From: Gautieria morchelliformis | Taxonomy: Eukaryota > Basidiomycota > Agaricomycetes > Gomphales > Gomphaceae | DNA: 64,000 nucleotides | NCBI GenBank assembly: GCA_015179125.1 | Contig: WHVA01000002.1 | Span: forward strand, 186,001-250,000 | Direction: 5' to 3' | Part shown: positions 35,313-50,124 of the stretch, piece after piece | Position numbering within the stretch: position 1 is the stretch's first letter | Layout: every line of letters starts with the position of its first letter | Notes under the pieces: model-generated | What the model was told of the DNA's origin: nothing | The model's database searches: none | Seen by the model: only the letters and a program-made list of their open reading frames with translations | Position numbers and translations under genes: made by a program

Positions 35313-36157
35313 TTATGATATGTGAGCAAGAGAAGAAGGCGATATGATGGTTATCGATGTGAGGTAAGTGAGTACGCGTGTTGGCCACGTGCCACCCACA
35401 TGGCTATCGATTCAAATCGGCACCCAAGTGCTATGTAGAAATGACAAGACATAAGCACATGTCCTAGCTGGAGAAATGTGGTTGAGAACACAGTACGAGC
35501 TTGTTCGACGCTGCCGTTCAGAAACATAGGCAACCTGATAGTTAGAGCCCATAGCTGTCCACGTTAATACGGGGCCCTGTGCATGTTTTCAGAGCGCCCG
35601 AATAGCAGGTGGTTTGTTCGTGGGGATGACGGAGCAAGCTGTGATGCACTTGATAGTTTGACTCCTTCGCCACGACTGGACAGACTCAGATGTCTTAACG
35701 GCTAGGGTGGATACGCTAGACACCACCGTATAGGAGAATAGGCCGTAAGGCATTCGAACGCCCAATATGGATCAGTTGTAGTCACTAGTGGCAGTGAGGT
35801 TGACGAAATAAAAATTCATCTGTCAGGACAGCATGCTCATAAGAAGGTCTTCTGAACCCAAGTCTCAGCAGGAAAATTGGACTATATCGAATATTTCGTC
35901 ACATTTGTGAATAGCAGAATTATAAGCGGTAGAAGTTAGCCATTGCCTGTTCAGCAGAATAGCAAGGCGCCGAGTAGTGCGGAGTGAGCCAGGCATGTGG
36001 GTCAAGCAACTGTTACAGCAGCTGAACCGAAAGCTAAGTTTTTCTCACAACTTCAAGACCTCAAGGAAGTGCGCATCGGTTCGCAGTAAGTCAGGTAGCA
36101 ACCGAGCCCCAAATAACAATACTGCTAATGCACAATAGCAACCCACAGAACTCATAA
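35313..36157. other. Intergenic DNA, no gene recognised
   Basis: Contains the upstream region of the APH gene start (minus strand) and of the RPL4 copy (plus strand). Only short frames are present. If the inferred inversion is real, this DNA was originally in the opposite orientation. Confidence 0.4.
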
Positions 36158-38176
<2,019 letters not shown>

Positions 38177-38628
38177 GAATACTCTGATATGATTTTAACA
38201 TGCGTCTTATGTCCTATACCTAGTCATGCCCCCAACATGCGTTTAGGTGTTGATCTATGATCATTAAGTGCGGCAACAAAGAGATGTTTTTTGGCAGAGA
38301 ACGGTGCTCTTAACGAGCAGGTTGCTCACCGTTACTGCATTGCAGACTCCTGCTAGAGGCTGCACAATAGTCACTGAGGCTCATTTTGGCATTGTGCAAG
38401 TTTCTGCCTAGTGTCGTAGTTGAATCTGACGCGCACATGCATGGGTCGTCTGCCCCTTATACAGTAATATAATTCTATGCTCTGTCCTCTTCACAACCAG
38501 CGACACGGTCATTTTACGCCAGTGCCACCCACATACATAGCCATTGCTCAGCTCATCATGAATACAAAAGGCTCCAATGTGAAAGATAAGAACATAGTTG
38601 ACTCAATCGCCAAATCTGTGAAGCAATG
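38177..38628. other. Spacer, no gene recognised
   Basis: Lies between two converging pseudogenes; no feature seen apart from probable 3' UTR sequence of the RPL4 copy. Confidence 0.35.
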
Positions 38629-39345
38629 CTAAAGCCTCTCGTCAAGCATATGGATATGAAACTTGACTGACCGATCTGGCATGAGCACCGGAGCGACGAG
38701 GCTCCAAATATAAAGCACCATGCAAACCCAGCTGGACACGACATGCATCCACATGGCCGGCTTGGAGCGGCCAATGTAGAAGTCGGGCTCCTTTCCCGGA
38801 TCGCCTTCAGTCACCTTGAGGACTTGCCTGGAATATTGTGAGGATATTTAACAGCGCGCAAGATGATCGACATACCAATCTGTGAGTAACATTGCTACGT
38901 ACATGGCACCCATCAAAAATATGGCATGGAACCATGCATACTACAATGTAAATTTGTCGTCAAATGTCACACAATAGAAATTTGGCAGCAAACCACACAT
39001 TATAACGAGTGCCAGTACGTTCATCGTCTCGTTCCTCCCCCGCAATGCCGTCGTCTTCATCTTCAACATCCTCCTCGTCCAGAGCAGATGCAGGGATGGC
39101 ACCCACCTCAACCTCCGCCAAAGTGCTTGATACCTTGGCGTCTCGGTCCTCGACGGCTGGGATGTGATCAACGTGACACCGCCATCAGAAGCCGTATCAT
39201 TCGTGAGTTGGATTGCACCCTTTTTGTGCCTACCAACAGGGGCTCGGCTCTGTGTTGCGGCGCGGCTGGCCTCTTGTACGGCAGGATGAACGCAAATGAT
39301 GGTGATGATAATACAAAGGGAGAGATTGAAGGAAATGAAAGAATC
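38629..39345 (-). pseudogene. TMS1: SERINC/TMS1 family membrane protein, truncated
   Basis: Minus-strand pieces in order: FISFNLSLCIIITIICVHPA (a membrane helix typical of the family), SRAATQSR with QPSRTETPRYQAL, a frameshift, then DEEDVEDEDDGIAGEE, GTRYN, YAWFHAIFLMGAMYVAMLLT, and the conserved C-terminus IGRSKPAMWMHVVSSWVCMV then APVLMPDRS. SERINC proteins are multi-pass membrane proteins, and TMS1 is the yeast member. Here everything N-terminal to the first listed helix is missing. The segment between QEA and SRAATQ is shortened compared with the usual protein, and one base is out of frame after QAL. Pseudogene fragment with introns retained. Confidence 0.82.
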
Positions 39346-39407
39346 GATTGAGGGTACACCCGTCACTGGCGAAGAATCCATACATGACACCTGTGCAGCT
39401 CCACGAC

Positions 39408-39565
39408 TGGCTGGTTGTTGGTGACAAATGCGAGCCGCAGCGTGAGCTCGACGAAGTTATCGGTGCCGATCGGCTCCCTACCTTTGAGGACCGCGACAGC
39501 CTTCCGTATATGAATGCTGTTTGCAAGGAAATACAAAGGTGCCCAACCTTGGCAAAACCTGTCAT
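39408..39565 (+). pseudogene. Cytochrome P450 fragment
   Basis: About 45 codons: QRELDEVIGADRLPTFEDRD, LPYMNAVCKEIQR. This is the stretch before the K-helix of fungal P450s (AQ.ELD.V.G..RLPTFEDR..LPY..A..KE..R). The ExxR part (KEIQR) is present, but there is no haem-binding loop or N-terminal anchor. It starts directly next to the broken end of the SERINC fragment. Confidence 0.78.
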
Positions 39566-39745
39566 AATGATGAGTTAGTATGAGGTGAGGCGAAAATTAT
39601 CTTCTTCCCACGCCAAACACTATCGCCAAAAATCTCCTCCAGCATGACGAAAACCAGGCCTTCTTGAAAGGGCAAAGACGAGCCTGCAGCAAAAGAAGCT
39701 GCAGGCAAGTCTGGCAAGCCCAAGGCAGTCGGGAGTCCAGAACCC

Positions 39746-41226
39746 ATGGAGCCTGAGAGGAGGGAATCAAGTCGGCTGAAGAAAACTGTTAGACTCGATG
39801 AAGCCCTCAATACAATACGCCAGATCAGTAGCGACGTTGAATACTCAACTGAAGAAGACTCTGATTTCATTCCACATGAAACCGTTGAGGCTGTCAGCGA
39901 CACCGAGTCTATCGCAGATGTGTCGATTCAGAGCACAGACGAGCTGGAACCTCCAGCGAAGGTGTCGAGGGGCAAGGGGAGGCCAAAAGGGTCGTCTGTG
40001 AAGAAGGTGTTAACCATTTGCAGTGAGTAAATAAAACTTCGACAGATTGATCAGTGTACTGACCGTCCTCATTTAGCACTGGCGGTTATTGTACCTGATG
40101 GCCGTTCCAACTCAGGCGGTTCCCAGCGACTTACCATGAAGTCATCAACACCATTTGCAGTAGCTATAAGCCTGATTCATGAAGCAATGGGCTGTACCGG
40201 CGTAAAAGTGAAGCCGGAGGGGAAATACCTAGCATACTCTGTGAAGGGGCTCGGCGGTAAAGGCATTAGCCTCAAGATGATGGGATCGGCGGACTGGATC
40301 GCGATGCAGGAACATATCAAAACTTTGATCAAGAAGGATGACGAAATCATCACCATGACCCTTGTTGTTGATAAGAAGGTATGCATATATCATGACATCA
40401 TTTCAAACGCCGAGATTCACATCCTAAATATAGTACATGGAAGCACTTCGAAAGGAACTCGCACCTGTACCTGGTGGCAAACGAGGAAAAGTAGCCCATT
40501 TAGATCTTAGTGGCAATGCTACTGGTGGAAATGCGGCAGAGTCCTTTGAAGAAGCTGAGCAACAATGCCTGAAGACCCTGAAGCTTGGTATGAGATGCCA
40601 GACCTGTGGCCCGGGGAAGTATTGCAAGAGAAATGACATTGGTGCCCATGTTTTATTCACCATGCCCCAGTTGAGCGCATGGGCGCGCGCTCTGGTAAGT
40701 CTTCTTGGGTAGCTACCGGACTGGCTAATAAATTTATTCATAGACTAATGAGGCACCCGGCGTTGATTATTCCTATCCACCAAGGGGGGCACTATTCCAG
40801 GACTTTTATACGAAACGGCCTGCTGGTACCAAACAAATGACGGCACCACATGATCTCACGCAAATGGCCGCATCTAATTCTCTTCAGAGTAATCTCCTGA
40901 CTCTTTTATTGGGCATGGCCGCTGGAGCCGCACAGCCGGGACCAGTCACCACCCCTACTATCCCGATGCAAGATATATACAGGAACGTTATCTATCCAGA
41001 TATCACAACCTTTCTTGGCAAGGTAATTGAAGATACGCCACTTCGTGCCGAGGCCTTGAAGGGTCTCTGCACCAGTCTAGCAAACCAAGACTTTTACACT
41101 ATCGATGAGATTGCCGAAGAGACCGAGGAGTGGTTCCAAAGTGACCCTTATAACCTCACGGCCGGTAATGCAAGGTTTGTTGTTAACATACTTAGGGCAG
41201 GTATGACAACGGCTCAGAGTGGATAA
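39746..41226 (+). CDS. Agaricomycete protein of unknown function with a CxxCGPGxYC motif
   Basis: Four exons with good splice sites: 39746 to about 40020, about 40078-40378, about 40436-40693 and about 40744-41226. No lesion was seen. The head is acidic and Ser-rich (SRLKKTVRLDEALNTI; TEEDSDFIPHETVE) with an AT-hook-like KGRPKGSS. The middle reads MKSSTPFAVAISLIHEAMGC and GLGGKGISLKMMGSADW. The third exon has RCQTCGPGKYCK, a possible zinc-binding cluster. The C-terminus is helical (LLTLLLGMAAGAAQ; YPDITTFLGKVIED; LCTSLANQDFYTIDEIAEET). Similar multi-exon proteins are common in agaricomycete genomes, but I know no function. It is the only intact-looking gene inside the inferred inversion. Confidence 0.62.
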
Positions 41227-41282
41227 CTTACTCACAATCTGCTATACTACATGTTTCTACAAAGCTGCTTTACATAGTATTG

Positions 41283-42060
<778 letters not shown>

Positions 42061-42571
42061 AATCTTGACGGTCTCGCTCTCAGACTCGTTGTTAGACATG
42101 ATCTGTATACCATTACCATTGAATAATAAACCAAAATCGACGGATGAATAAGCTCGAATACACACAGCAACCTCGGCTCAACAATCCTCTCTCTTCACGT
42201 AATAGAGTCTGAATTGCCAGTCCATGGGGGCACGCAAGGTAAACTGGGATTTACCTCTGATATGAATAAAGCAGTTCTTTATGCTTAGAGAGTTGAGAAT
42301 CTGATTAATATTATCAAGCTCACAATATTGTGGTGTATCTCTGCGTCAAACAATCAGCCTTTGCCAATGGGTGGCTGAGCAGCGACTTACCGCGGCCATC
42401 AAAGAGGCGTCAGTCGAAGCACTATTCACAACACAGCTCATTCAAGGACCCTGACGCACAGTGCGGTACTGTGAGAGCGAGTCCTAAGAATTGTCGATTG
42501 TCTTGTAGCCACTCACCACTGCTAAGCTCTCGAGAATCACCTTATATGGAGTCTGCTTATGTAAAGGTAGA
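42061..42571. other. Spacer between actin and ligase pseudogenes
   Basis: No gene recognised; only short frames. Confidence 0.35.
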
Positions 42572-44560
42572 ATGCTCCTGACCAGACCCTTTTTCAACAT
42601 GGCGCAGAAACAAGTGGCAATGTCTCCTGGACCTAGCACGCCCAAGGGCAAGAAAGCAAAGTTGTCAACGGGTCAGAAAACTTTACACAGCTTTTTCCGT
42701 TCCCCTTCCTTGAAGAGCCCAGAAGACCAGGGAAGTACAGCGGAAATGCAGGACCGTGAATTGGTTGAACTATTGGTGCGAAAGGACGGAATTGATGTGG
42801 AGATTACCAAACGTTTAGAAGCCTCGTGGCGGAATACTCGTGCCAGCAGCAGCAGTAGGAACGCGACTGACGCCATCGAGGTAGATTTAGACCAGGTCTC
42901 CAGCGGCAACACGGATGGCACAACATCAGTGTCAACTATTATACCCGGGATGTTACAAACACATCCTCGTGATCACGTTGCGTCAGGGTCCAAGCTACCT
43001 GAACAGACATTCTTGTCTACAGTTTCTCCCCTCGTCGATGTGACTCCCCAATCTTCTGCCTCTTTGAAATCCCCGGACCTATGTGTAGACCCAGCAACGT
43101 TCGCGGTCAACAGTAATCCCCCTTGGTCACCCCTCACACAGACCCCATATTCTTGCCTTGTTCAGGCTCTTTCAACCCTCTCACAGACACGCTCTCTAAC
43201 TTTAATCCTCAACACACTGACAAATTACCTCCGCTTGATATCACTTTATGACCCTCCATCTCTTCTTCCGTCCCTTTATCTCTTGTCAAACACACTCGCC
43301 CCTCCTTATCTCTCAGTAGAACTCAGATTGGGAGTGACCATCATTTCCCGATCGATCCAGCAAGTATCCGGTCTGACTTCTGCTGCCCTGAGTAAACTTT
43401 ACAGATCACTGGGCGATCCAGGGGACATTGCTTTCGCTGCAAAATCGTCCGTGCGGACTTTGATTCCTCATTCAGCTCTTACCGTCCTTGGTGTGTATGG
43501 CACCATGCTAAAGATTTCTCAGGCGCAGGGTCAGGGTGCAGCCAAAATCAAGCAATCGCTTGTTGAAAAATTACTTCTATCTGCTAAGGGCGAAGAATCT
43601 CGGTATCTCGTTCGCACGCTTTGCCAAAACCTCCGAGTGGGTGCAGTAAGGTAAGTCAATTGCCATTGAATTGAAATAGACTTTACTGGCATTCAAGAAA
43701 ACAATCATTTCGGCCTTAGCGCGTGCCATGGTCTTTCCTCCTCTGGACCCATCGGCGTCTAAGCATTCCAAGTGGCGTGCCTCTCCTGAGCTGCTTGAAA
43801 ATGTTCAACCCATGACTTCCAATGGAAAGAAAAAATCTGTGGTAGATCCTGCTCGTCAGGAGCTAATAGAAATATTTGCAAACGCCGAGGCCTTGGTCAA
43901 ACGTTGCTTTGTGCAACATCCTAATTTAGACAATATCGCAGCGGCGCTCCTAGAGGTAGGGTTAGAAGGGCTAGCTGAACGTGTCCCCTTGGCTGTGGGT
44001 ACATGCTCCGGAGTGACCGTGGCGTCATTGTCCCTCTTTCCTAATTCTTGTAGGTGTACCTCTTCATCCAACCTTAGGATCTCCCACGCGTTCTTTGGAT
44101 GAGGTGTACGAATGACTTAATGAACAGCCCTTTGCGGCAGAATACAAGTATGATGGGCAGAGGGCTCAGTTGCACGCCTCGCGAGGTTTGGATGGTACTT
44201 TGACCGTGAAGATTTTTTCTCGGCATCTTGAGGACATGACGGACAAGGTTTGTAGCCTTGGATAAAATCAACCCACTGCGATTTAACACACCCTACGACA
44301 CCTAGTATCCGGATGTCATTGCCTTAACAGAACAACTTTTCACATTGCATCCTGAGCTATCTTCCTTTATTGTGGATGCCAAATTTGTCACGTTCGACAT
44401 GAAGACAGGTGGACTAAAATCCTTTCAAGAGCTTTCACAGAGAGCCCGAAAGGACGTACGACTTGAAGATGTGACTGTGGCCGTCTGTCTATTCGTTTAC
44501 GACCTCATGTATCTCGACGTTGGATCCAGGACGGAGACAAGGAGAGTCGCAAGACGAAGA
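42572..44560 (+). pseudogene. CDC9: DNA ligase I (Cdc9/LIG1) pseudogene, 3' truncated
   Basis: ATG 42572, or the in-frame ATG 42599. The N-terminus carries a PCNA-binding-like box (QKTLHSFF). The DNA-binding domain follows (TLILNTLTNYLRLISLYDPP, LSKLYRSLGDPGDIAFAAKS, SRYLVRTLCQNLRVGAV, RAMVFPP). The adenylation domain has the catalytic lysine motif [10 protein letters not shown] at about 44140 and VDAKFVTFD. The gene stops matching after VYDLMYLD (about 44520), so the rest of the adenylation domain and the OB fold are gone. A TGA stands after DEVYE, where CGA (Arg) is expected (about 44114). Introns are retained. A functional ligase I, needed for Okazaki-fragment joining, must be encoded elsewhere. 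Confidence 0.92.
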
Positions 44561-45786
44561 CACTAGTGATGTCAACAATGAGCAGGGACTTCAAACACTG
44601 AGATACAAAGACCCGTAAGCAGTGCGTGGGGCTAGTATGTGCTCTGCAAATGTGTGGCTGACAGAGATCAAGTAAGTGTTCATCCGTAATAAGAAAACGT
44701 ACAAAGTATATCTGCCCCAGCTCTCAATAATGACTTAGGTCGCATACACTAAACTCAATAATGGAAAGTATCCAAGTCGATAAACCGACACGGTCATCAG
44801 CGAGCATTCAGCATCAGCACCAGGCTAGACTCACAACACCGGTCATACCCCCTCAGACATTTGCCCCGCTTGACAGCCACACCCACCCGATGAAATACCA
44901 TAATATCCATAGCCCAACTACAGCTCCAACGATAAGTACGAGGAGACGGTACTGCTTGAGCGACCCTGTGCTCCCGAATGCATGTGCGGCTCGCCGCGAC
45001 GACTGGGCAAGGGAGCCAGCAAATGTAGTGAAAGTATTTCCCTTGTTTGAAGGGGGATGTGAGGGAAACAGTGGGAATACTGAATGGCGTCGCTGTCGCT
45101 TATGGTTTCGTCCAACGTGGAGTTCTGCCGCTCAACATCATCATAAATATCTGTCGTTACCTGACGCCAGCATCAGTGAAATGCACCTCATACGACTTGA
45201 AGCATTAGGTGACACGCATGCCTCTCAATGTGCGGATTTTGGAGTGCAGTGCGTCCAGTTGTTGGTCATTCTGCAATTCGTGGCGGCGGCACGAGAGGAA
45301 CCCATTGGTATTCAAGCTCCGAATATGTACACCTGCATTTACTAGCACCATACTTACTGTAACGGACTCTCTGCTCTAGTGCTGCTCCGGCCTCCCTGGC
45401 TGCTGTCTCTGTGGCCTAATCGTCCAATTTTGCTATCAAGCTACTAATTATCGAGATACAGGTTTACAATAGCTGCGACGGGTGGCTTCGGCTAGCGTGA
45501 TTCATTTTCAGAACACCAGGCCTATCGGAAATGATAGAACGTATAGTGTCTATCAAATACTTTGGAGTCTTCCCTAGAATTATCTGACCTGGATAGCCAT
45601 CTGAAATTTTCTCCACAATTGCCATAGAATTTCGCAACATGCACGGTCTATGTTGGAGTGGGTGGCTGAGTGTATTTGGAAAGTCGTTACGCATGGTATG
45701 TCTTTACCCCCTGAATTCGTGGCTAACGATTCAGGATACGGGTGCGTTTTATACTCCCCTTTTGTCAGGTCTAGCTCTAATAGTTA
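44561..45786. other. No recognised gene
   Basis: Several frames of 60-190 codons on both strands overlap here, none with a motif I recognise. A minus-strand frame at about 45464-45694 has protein-like composition (DGYPGQIILGKTPKYLIDTI) but no known family. Just downstream of the ligase break the plus strand reads DGDKESQDEDTSDVNNEQGL, perhaps a trace of another gene. Confidence 0.3.
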
Positions 45787-46139
45787 GTTTTATTTAGAGC
45801 ACCTGCTCGTGCGTACGCTACCCAACCACCAGCCTATCACCGATAGTTTCCGCACACTGCTATGTGCTACACTTCTGCAACCATCTGCTATCTTGCCGGC
45901 ACTTTGGTACATAGCCCGCTTCCCCTTCTTTTTCAGCGTCTTCACCTACAATTCTAAGTCCCAAAGCAAGGAGTTTAAGTTTTGTCGGGAACTTCCTGGT
46001 GAAGGGTCCCAAGATTCAGGCTCGGAACGAACGAGACTGCTGTTATAGGCGCATGCACGCACCATTTCGACTGCTTCTCCTCGGCGTTATGCTTGCCAAC
46101 AAGTGGCTCGATGACAATACATTTTCTAACAAGACATGG
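45787..46139 (+). pseudogene. N-terminal half of the Pcl/Pho80-like cyclin gene
   Basis: The plus strand reads FRTLLCATLLQPSAILPALW, then FKFCRELPGE, then after a one-base shift HAPFRLLLLGVMLANKWLDD, NTFSNKTW. This is the first half of a fungal cyclin box, where NKTW is normally followed by S.VP...LN.LE. That continuation is absent here but present at 34.2 kb on the minus strand. After TGG at 46137-46139 the sequence turns into the APH kinase. The frameshift near 46003 indicates decay. First exons upstream were not identified. Confidence 0.7.
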
Positions 46140-47046
46140 GGTGTCTCTTCCCGTGTGGTATGCCGTTACAACAAGGCCATTGTGGCATTGTGCTCGCATC
46201 CCATCCTGGTTGACCGTATCGCTTTCAGAAGAAGGCGGGATCAATAAATTCAGCCTGGAGAGACGCTTTCGAACCGTGATACAAGAGATTGAGGGAACAT
46301 ATTCCATATTTTTGCGCACCCTTGACCTCGAAGATACGCGTCGAGCTATCGACGACGTCTCCCTCACGGGCGAAAGTCACAAGAGAAAGAGGCCTGGGAT
46401 GCGTCTCGCGGATGTTATGGTGGGAGGTACACGTTCCAAGGAGTCGCTGGCGCATGCTGGTGCTAAGGACGTGAACATGGACGGGGACGAGGACGAGGGT
46501 GGGGATGGGGAAAGGGATGGGGAGGGCGGTGTGGGTGATGTGGACATGGAGGTGGACGCGCCAGTTCCCCCGGTATCGCACTCGACGCCCAGCCCAACGT
46601 CCAGGCCCACCCGCAACAGCAGCACGCCGCCGAAACCAACATCTGTGCTATCTGCACCCTCTGCACCCTCTCCCCCCTCTGCGTCATCTGGTTCATCTCC
46701 ACCGCAGGTGCGTTCGGCGCGTGCCATGTCGACGCGCTTGGGTGTGTCGATCTCGTGTCCTGGTTCCGTCGCCCCGGCTGGTGCGGCTTCGGCAGCATCA
46801 GCATCAGCACCCACGCCCCAAACGCCTTCGCGCGCACGTACAGGGTCTAGTGTGAATGCGTGGCTTCCAATGTCAGCAGCCACGGCAAAGCCAACGCGAA
46901 TTCCAATGCTGGCAACGCAAGCTCGAATACACACAACCCCGGCAATGACACCAGCCCTGGCGGCGGCGAGAGCGGAGGCACATCAAACAACCCTGCCGAA
47001 TCTACCCCACGCTCCACAACATCGCCACCCCCCCGCTCGAAACTAA
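46140..47046 (+). pseudogene. C-terminal part of the APH-fold kinase gene
   Basis: From the junction the plus strand reads VWYAVTTRPLWHCARIPSWL, then LERRFRTVIQEIEGTYSIFL, LDLEDTRRAIDDVSLTGESH. This is the end of a fungal APH-like kinase (normally ..GVIDW...TRPLWHCARIPSWL.). It continues into an acidic and then Pro/Ser/Ala-rich low-complexity tail to the stop at 47046. It lacks a start and the ATP-binding half, which lies at 34.28-35.31 kb on the minus strand. Confidence 0.68.
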
Positions 47047-47531
47047 GTCCGCTTTCCTCCCGTCCATCACGTCCTTTCTCCCCGAATTCGTCGCACGATG
47101 CATCTATGTCATCCTCAACCAAGTTGAGCACGGATAATTAATTGGTGGTAGTAGCCATGGTATCACCAACATAAAGCGATCGTTTGAGAGCGTGTATGTC
47201 GATTTCTGTTTGAGTTCCCCACAGGAAGTTTCTTCCAAAAGAACAACTCCATCCTGGAGCCCCTCACCTCATATGTGCACGACGCCGTGCTTGGTATGCC
47301 AGGTTCGGTGCCCATGCACCGAGAGAAATAGATCTCTTCCCTTAGACAGCACATGTAGAGTCCGTTGCTGTCCTGTGCAAGCTGTAAATATTTCTTTGTG
47401 ACAAAGCAATGATGAAGGAGCTCTCACCAGCTCGAGAGTCACGATTGAGGCTTTCAATCAACGTCTAGTCGTCTACCGAGGGTGCTAGCTAGTTGGTCCG
47501 TCACGTGGCACCAGTCGCTTTCCTCCGCATC
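47047..47531. other. Unassigned DNA with possible coding traces
   Basis: In frames other than the kinase tail the plus strand reads SITSFLPEFVARCIYVILNQ near 47065. Behind an acceptor-like cacag near 47221 it reads SFFQKNNSILEPLTSYVHDA, then VLGMPGSVPMHREK and a stop. These look like exon pieces of a real protein, but I do not recognise it. Confidence 0.3.
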
Positions 47532-48836
47532 ATGTTAGACGGTGACACCGAATACGATGCAACCAGTCAGGTCAGGCATTGTAATCGCTATTGTAAAGAA
47601 GTCAAACAGCTAGTCGTCTATCAGCGCCACACGCTTCAGAAGTCACCGTCAGAAATCGCTGAGAACCTGAATATGTCACTCCAGGTTGTTCAACGCGTCT
47701 TACAGGTATACAACGAGATCGGCGATGCAGTACGAGATCCTAGGTCATACGCAAGGCCTGGAAAGACTCCCCTCCTTGATCCAGACGCTGTCAATGTCCT
47801 TATTGCTCTGCTTGATTAAAACCCGGACATCTACCTGGATGAAATCATCAATGAACTCTTTGAGCGACGCAATATTATTGTGTCAATATCTACGGTTCAA
47901 AGGACTCTAAAGCTGCTTGGCATTACCTCCAAGAAGGTAAGTTTAGAGCCCACTTGCCATATTTGTGTACTTATGGTGTTTTAGCTCTCTAAAGTGGCCG
48001 CAGAGCGCTGCCAGGATACTCGGGATTATTTTGCGTATAGAATAGGCCAAGAAGACCCTTCGCGACTGGTCTTTGGTGACGAAAGTGCGGTGAATCTTCA
48101 TACCACCTATCGCACAATGGGTCGTGCCTTCAAGGGAAAACACGCTAGGAAAAAATCGTATTTTCAAAGAGGGGATCGGTAGGCACTAGCTCTATAGAAT
48201 GTCCACTTCTTCCTCACAGATATTACAGATATTCTGTACTTCCTGCAATCATGTTAGATGGCATCCTCCACTGCCAGATAGTTCGCGGTTCATTCAATGG
48301 CGACTTTTTCAAGTCATGGCTTGAAGGGTTGCTCAAAGAGATGAATCCGTATCCGCAACCGAGAAGTGTCCTGGTGATTGACAATTGTTCCATACACCAC
48401 GTTGAAGGGGTTGAGGAAATGTGCCATGCTAAGTAAGCGATTTCCGATGTCACACATGCTAGACTTCTAACAACTTGCTAGGGGCATCAAGCTTCTATAT
48501 TTACCACCATACTCACCTGAATTCAACCCTATAGAGGAGTGCTTTTCATTCGTGAAAGCATATATCCGGCGGCATGGGGCAAGATTTCGTGCCGAAATTG
48601 CAAGTGGTGAGGCCGATAAGCCATATCTCTTTCTCTATGAATCACTCAATAAAGTTACACCAAAACATGCACATGGGTGGTTTCATGACTCAGGGTATGT
48701 ATAGCTTTGTAGACGTGTAGCATAGCGGGTCATGAGTAAGCTTCCTCATACCTTCCCTAGGTTATGTACATGTACGATGTATGATACTGTGGAAAGATGG
48801 CAAAACACTACTGTTCAGCCGCCTTTGAAGACATGA
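47532..48836 (+). pseudogene. Tc1/mariner (IS630-type, DDE_3) transposase
   Basis: The start MLDGDTEYDATSQ at 47532 leads into a helix-turn-helix (SPSEIAENLNMSLQVVQRVL) and a second DNA-binding part (NELFERRNIIVSISTVQRTL). After an intron at about 47938 the DDE domain follows: VFGDESAV (first Asp), VLVIDNCSIHH (second Asp) and YSPEFNPIEECFS (Glu). It ends at TGA 48834-48836 after about three more introns. A single TAA at 47817-47819 (LLD*NPDIYLDE) breaks the first exon; otherwise all motifs are intact. Terminal inverted repeats and TA duplications could not be identified. Confidence 0.85.
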
Positions 48837-48930
48837 GAGCGTTTGCTGGTCGAGCGTGACGAGCAAGCCGCTCAAGGCGCGTCATTTCGATTCATCGTGG
48901 AACTGGGTCACAAGGAGGGGGATTCTAGCA

Positions 48931-49137
48931 TGTGTCCGGTGATGTACAAAAGATGAAAATTTTATAGTGTTCAGTTGTATGAATACAAATATGAGGCTTG
49001 TTGCTTATTTTTGTGAGTCATTGTACCAAAAAATCATGCTATTCGAAGTAGAATTGAGCTCACAATTGCACTTGCAAGGTAGGTATTTTTTTTCAAACTC
49101 AGAAAAGGCGCGCGCGCCTTATGTCATGCAAAGAGCT
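48931..49137 (+). repeat. 207-bp dispersed repeat (R), copy 2
   Basis: Near-identical to the reverse complement of 31245-31453. Here the poly-T is followed by ggcgcgcgcgcc (one more cg unit). It is located about 95 bases downstream of the transposase stop. Confidence 0.85.
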
Positions 49138-49144
49138 GTAAGGA

Positions 49145-50000
49145 TTGTGTCAAGATTGGGTTTTGGGTGTTTAGTATCATGTGTCAGTGAATCACAGATA
49201 TGGGAACATGGTGAATTCCTGAATGCCTTGTGTGGTGAAGGACATGGTTCAGTGATGGGAGCTGAACCAGTAAATATTTACAAGGTATAGGGTGATCTAA
49301 GTGAAGTACCCTAATCTACAGTTGAAGTGAATGGCTCATGGAGCTTGACGATGTAATGTGTAAGGCTCTATGGAAAGACCATCCAGTAACAAATGATCCT
49401 TTTGTTGGCGACCCTCACCAACAGCATGGTGAGGTTCTGAAGGGTGAAGTGTTAGAGGCGAGAGGTGAAGACTCAGGAGTGAAGTCCCAGTCCTTTCTAA
49501 GAGGTAGCAGTCTAGAAAGGAGGTTCAGGACAATGATCACAATGTGGGAAGATAGTGCACAAGATAGACGCATGATAATTAAACTAGGGAAAATACATGT
49601 AAATGAAAACTTGAAAACTACTTATACCAAGAGAGGGAACATATCGGTGAATGGGAGAGAGGCTGCAATGGATGAGGGTAATACAGGAGGTGTGGAGCTA
49701 AGGTACATAATAGAAGGGACACACATACAATACAAAAAACTGCTGATATGAGGATGAAATAACAGAGAGGTGAGATGGCAAAGAGAGAATCAGGAGTATA
49801 TGTCTTGTGACCTGCCCACATCCTTATCCTGGTCTGACTTCCAGCCCATGGGCTCAATCCTGCATGAACGGCAGGCAGGGTTGCTGCACAAAGTGTCCTA
49901 ACCATATAAGCACCACATATTGATCCAGGACTGATGGGTGATGGGGATAGTGAAGTATTATGGTGTTGGCCAGGGATGCATGGTCATGACTGGTGGCAGA
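49145..50000 (+). repeat. Diverged, truncated LTR of family B
   Basis: Starts TGTGTCAAGATTGGGTTTTG and follows the order of the 54447-55657 LTR with many substitutions (cacaagatagacgcatgataatt, ggcaaagagagaatcaggag). The 3' end is unclear, and no target duplication was found. It is clearly older than the other two copies. Confidence 0.65.
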
Positions 50001-50124
50001 GGTGAGGGCAAATGATGCAAATGGCAACAGAGTTCAGCAAACTGATCGAATGGCAAACAGATGTGGAGACGGAGCTCAATGATCTGCTAGGACCATGAAT
50101 TGAAGTGAGAAGGTATGACGAAGG

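Noticed and set aside
44761..45345. 195-codon plus-strand frame
   Set aside because: Composition is unremarkable, a minus-strand frame overlaps it, and no domain or splice context is visible.
46377..46934. 185-codon minus-strand frame over the kinase tail
   Set aside because: Ala/Gly/Ser-rich shadow of low-complexity plus-strand coding DNA.
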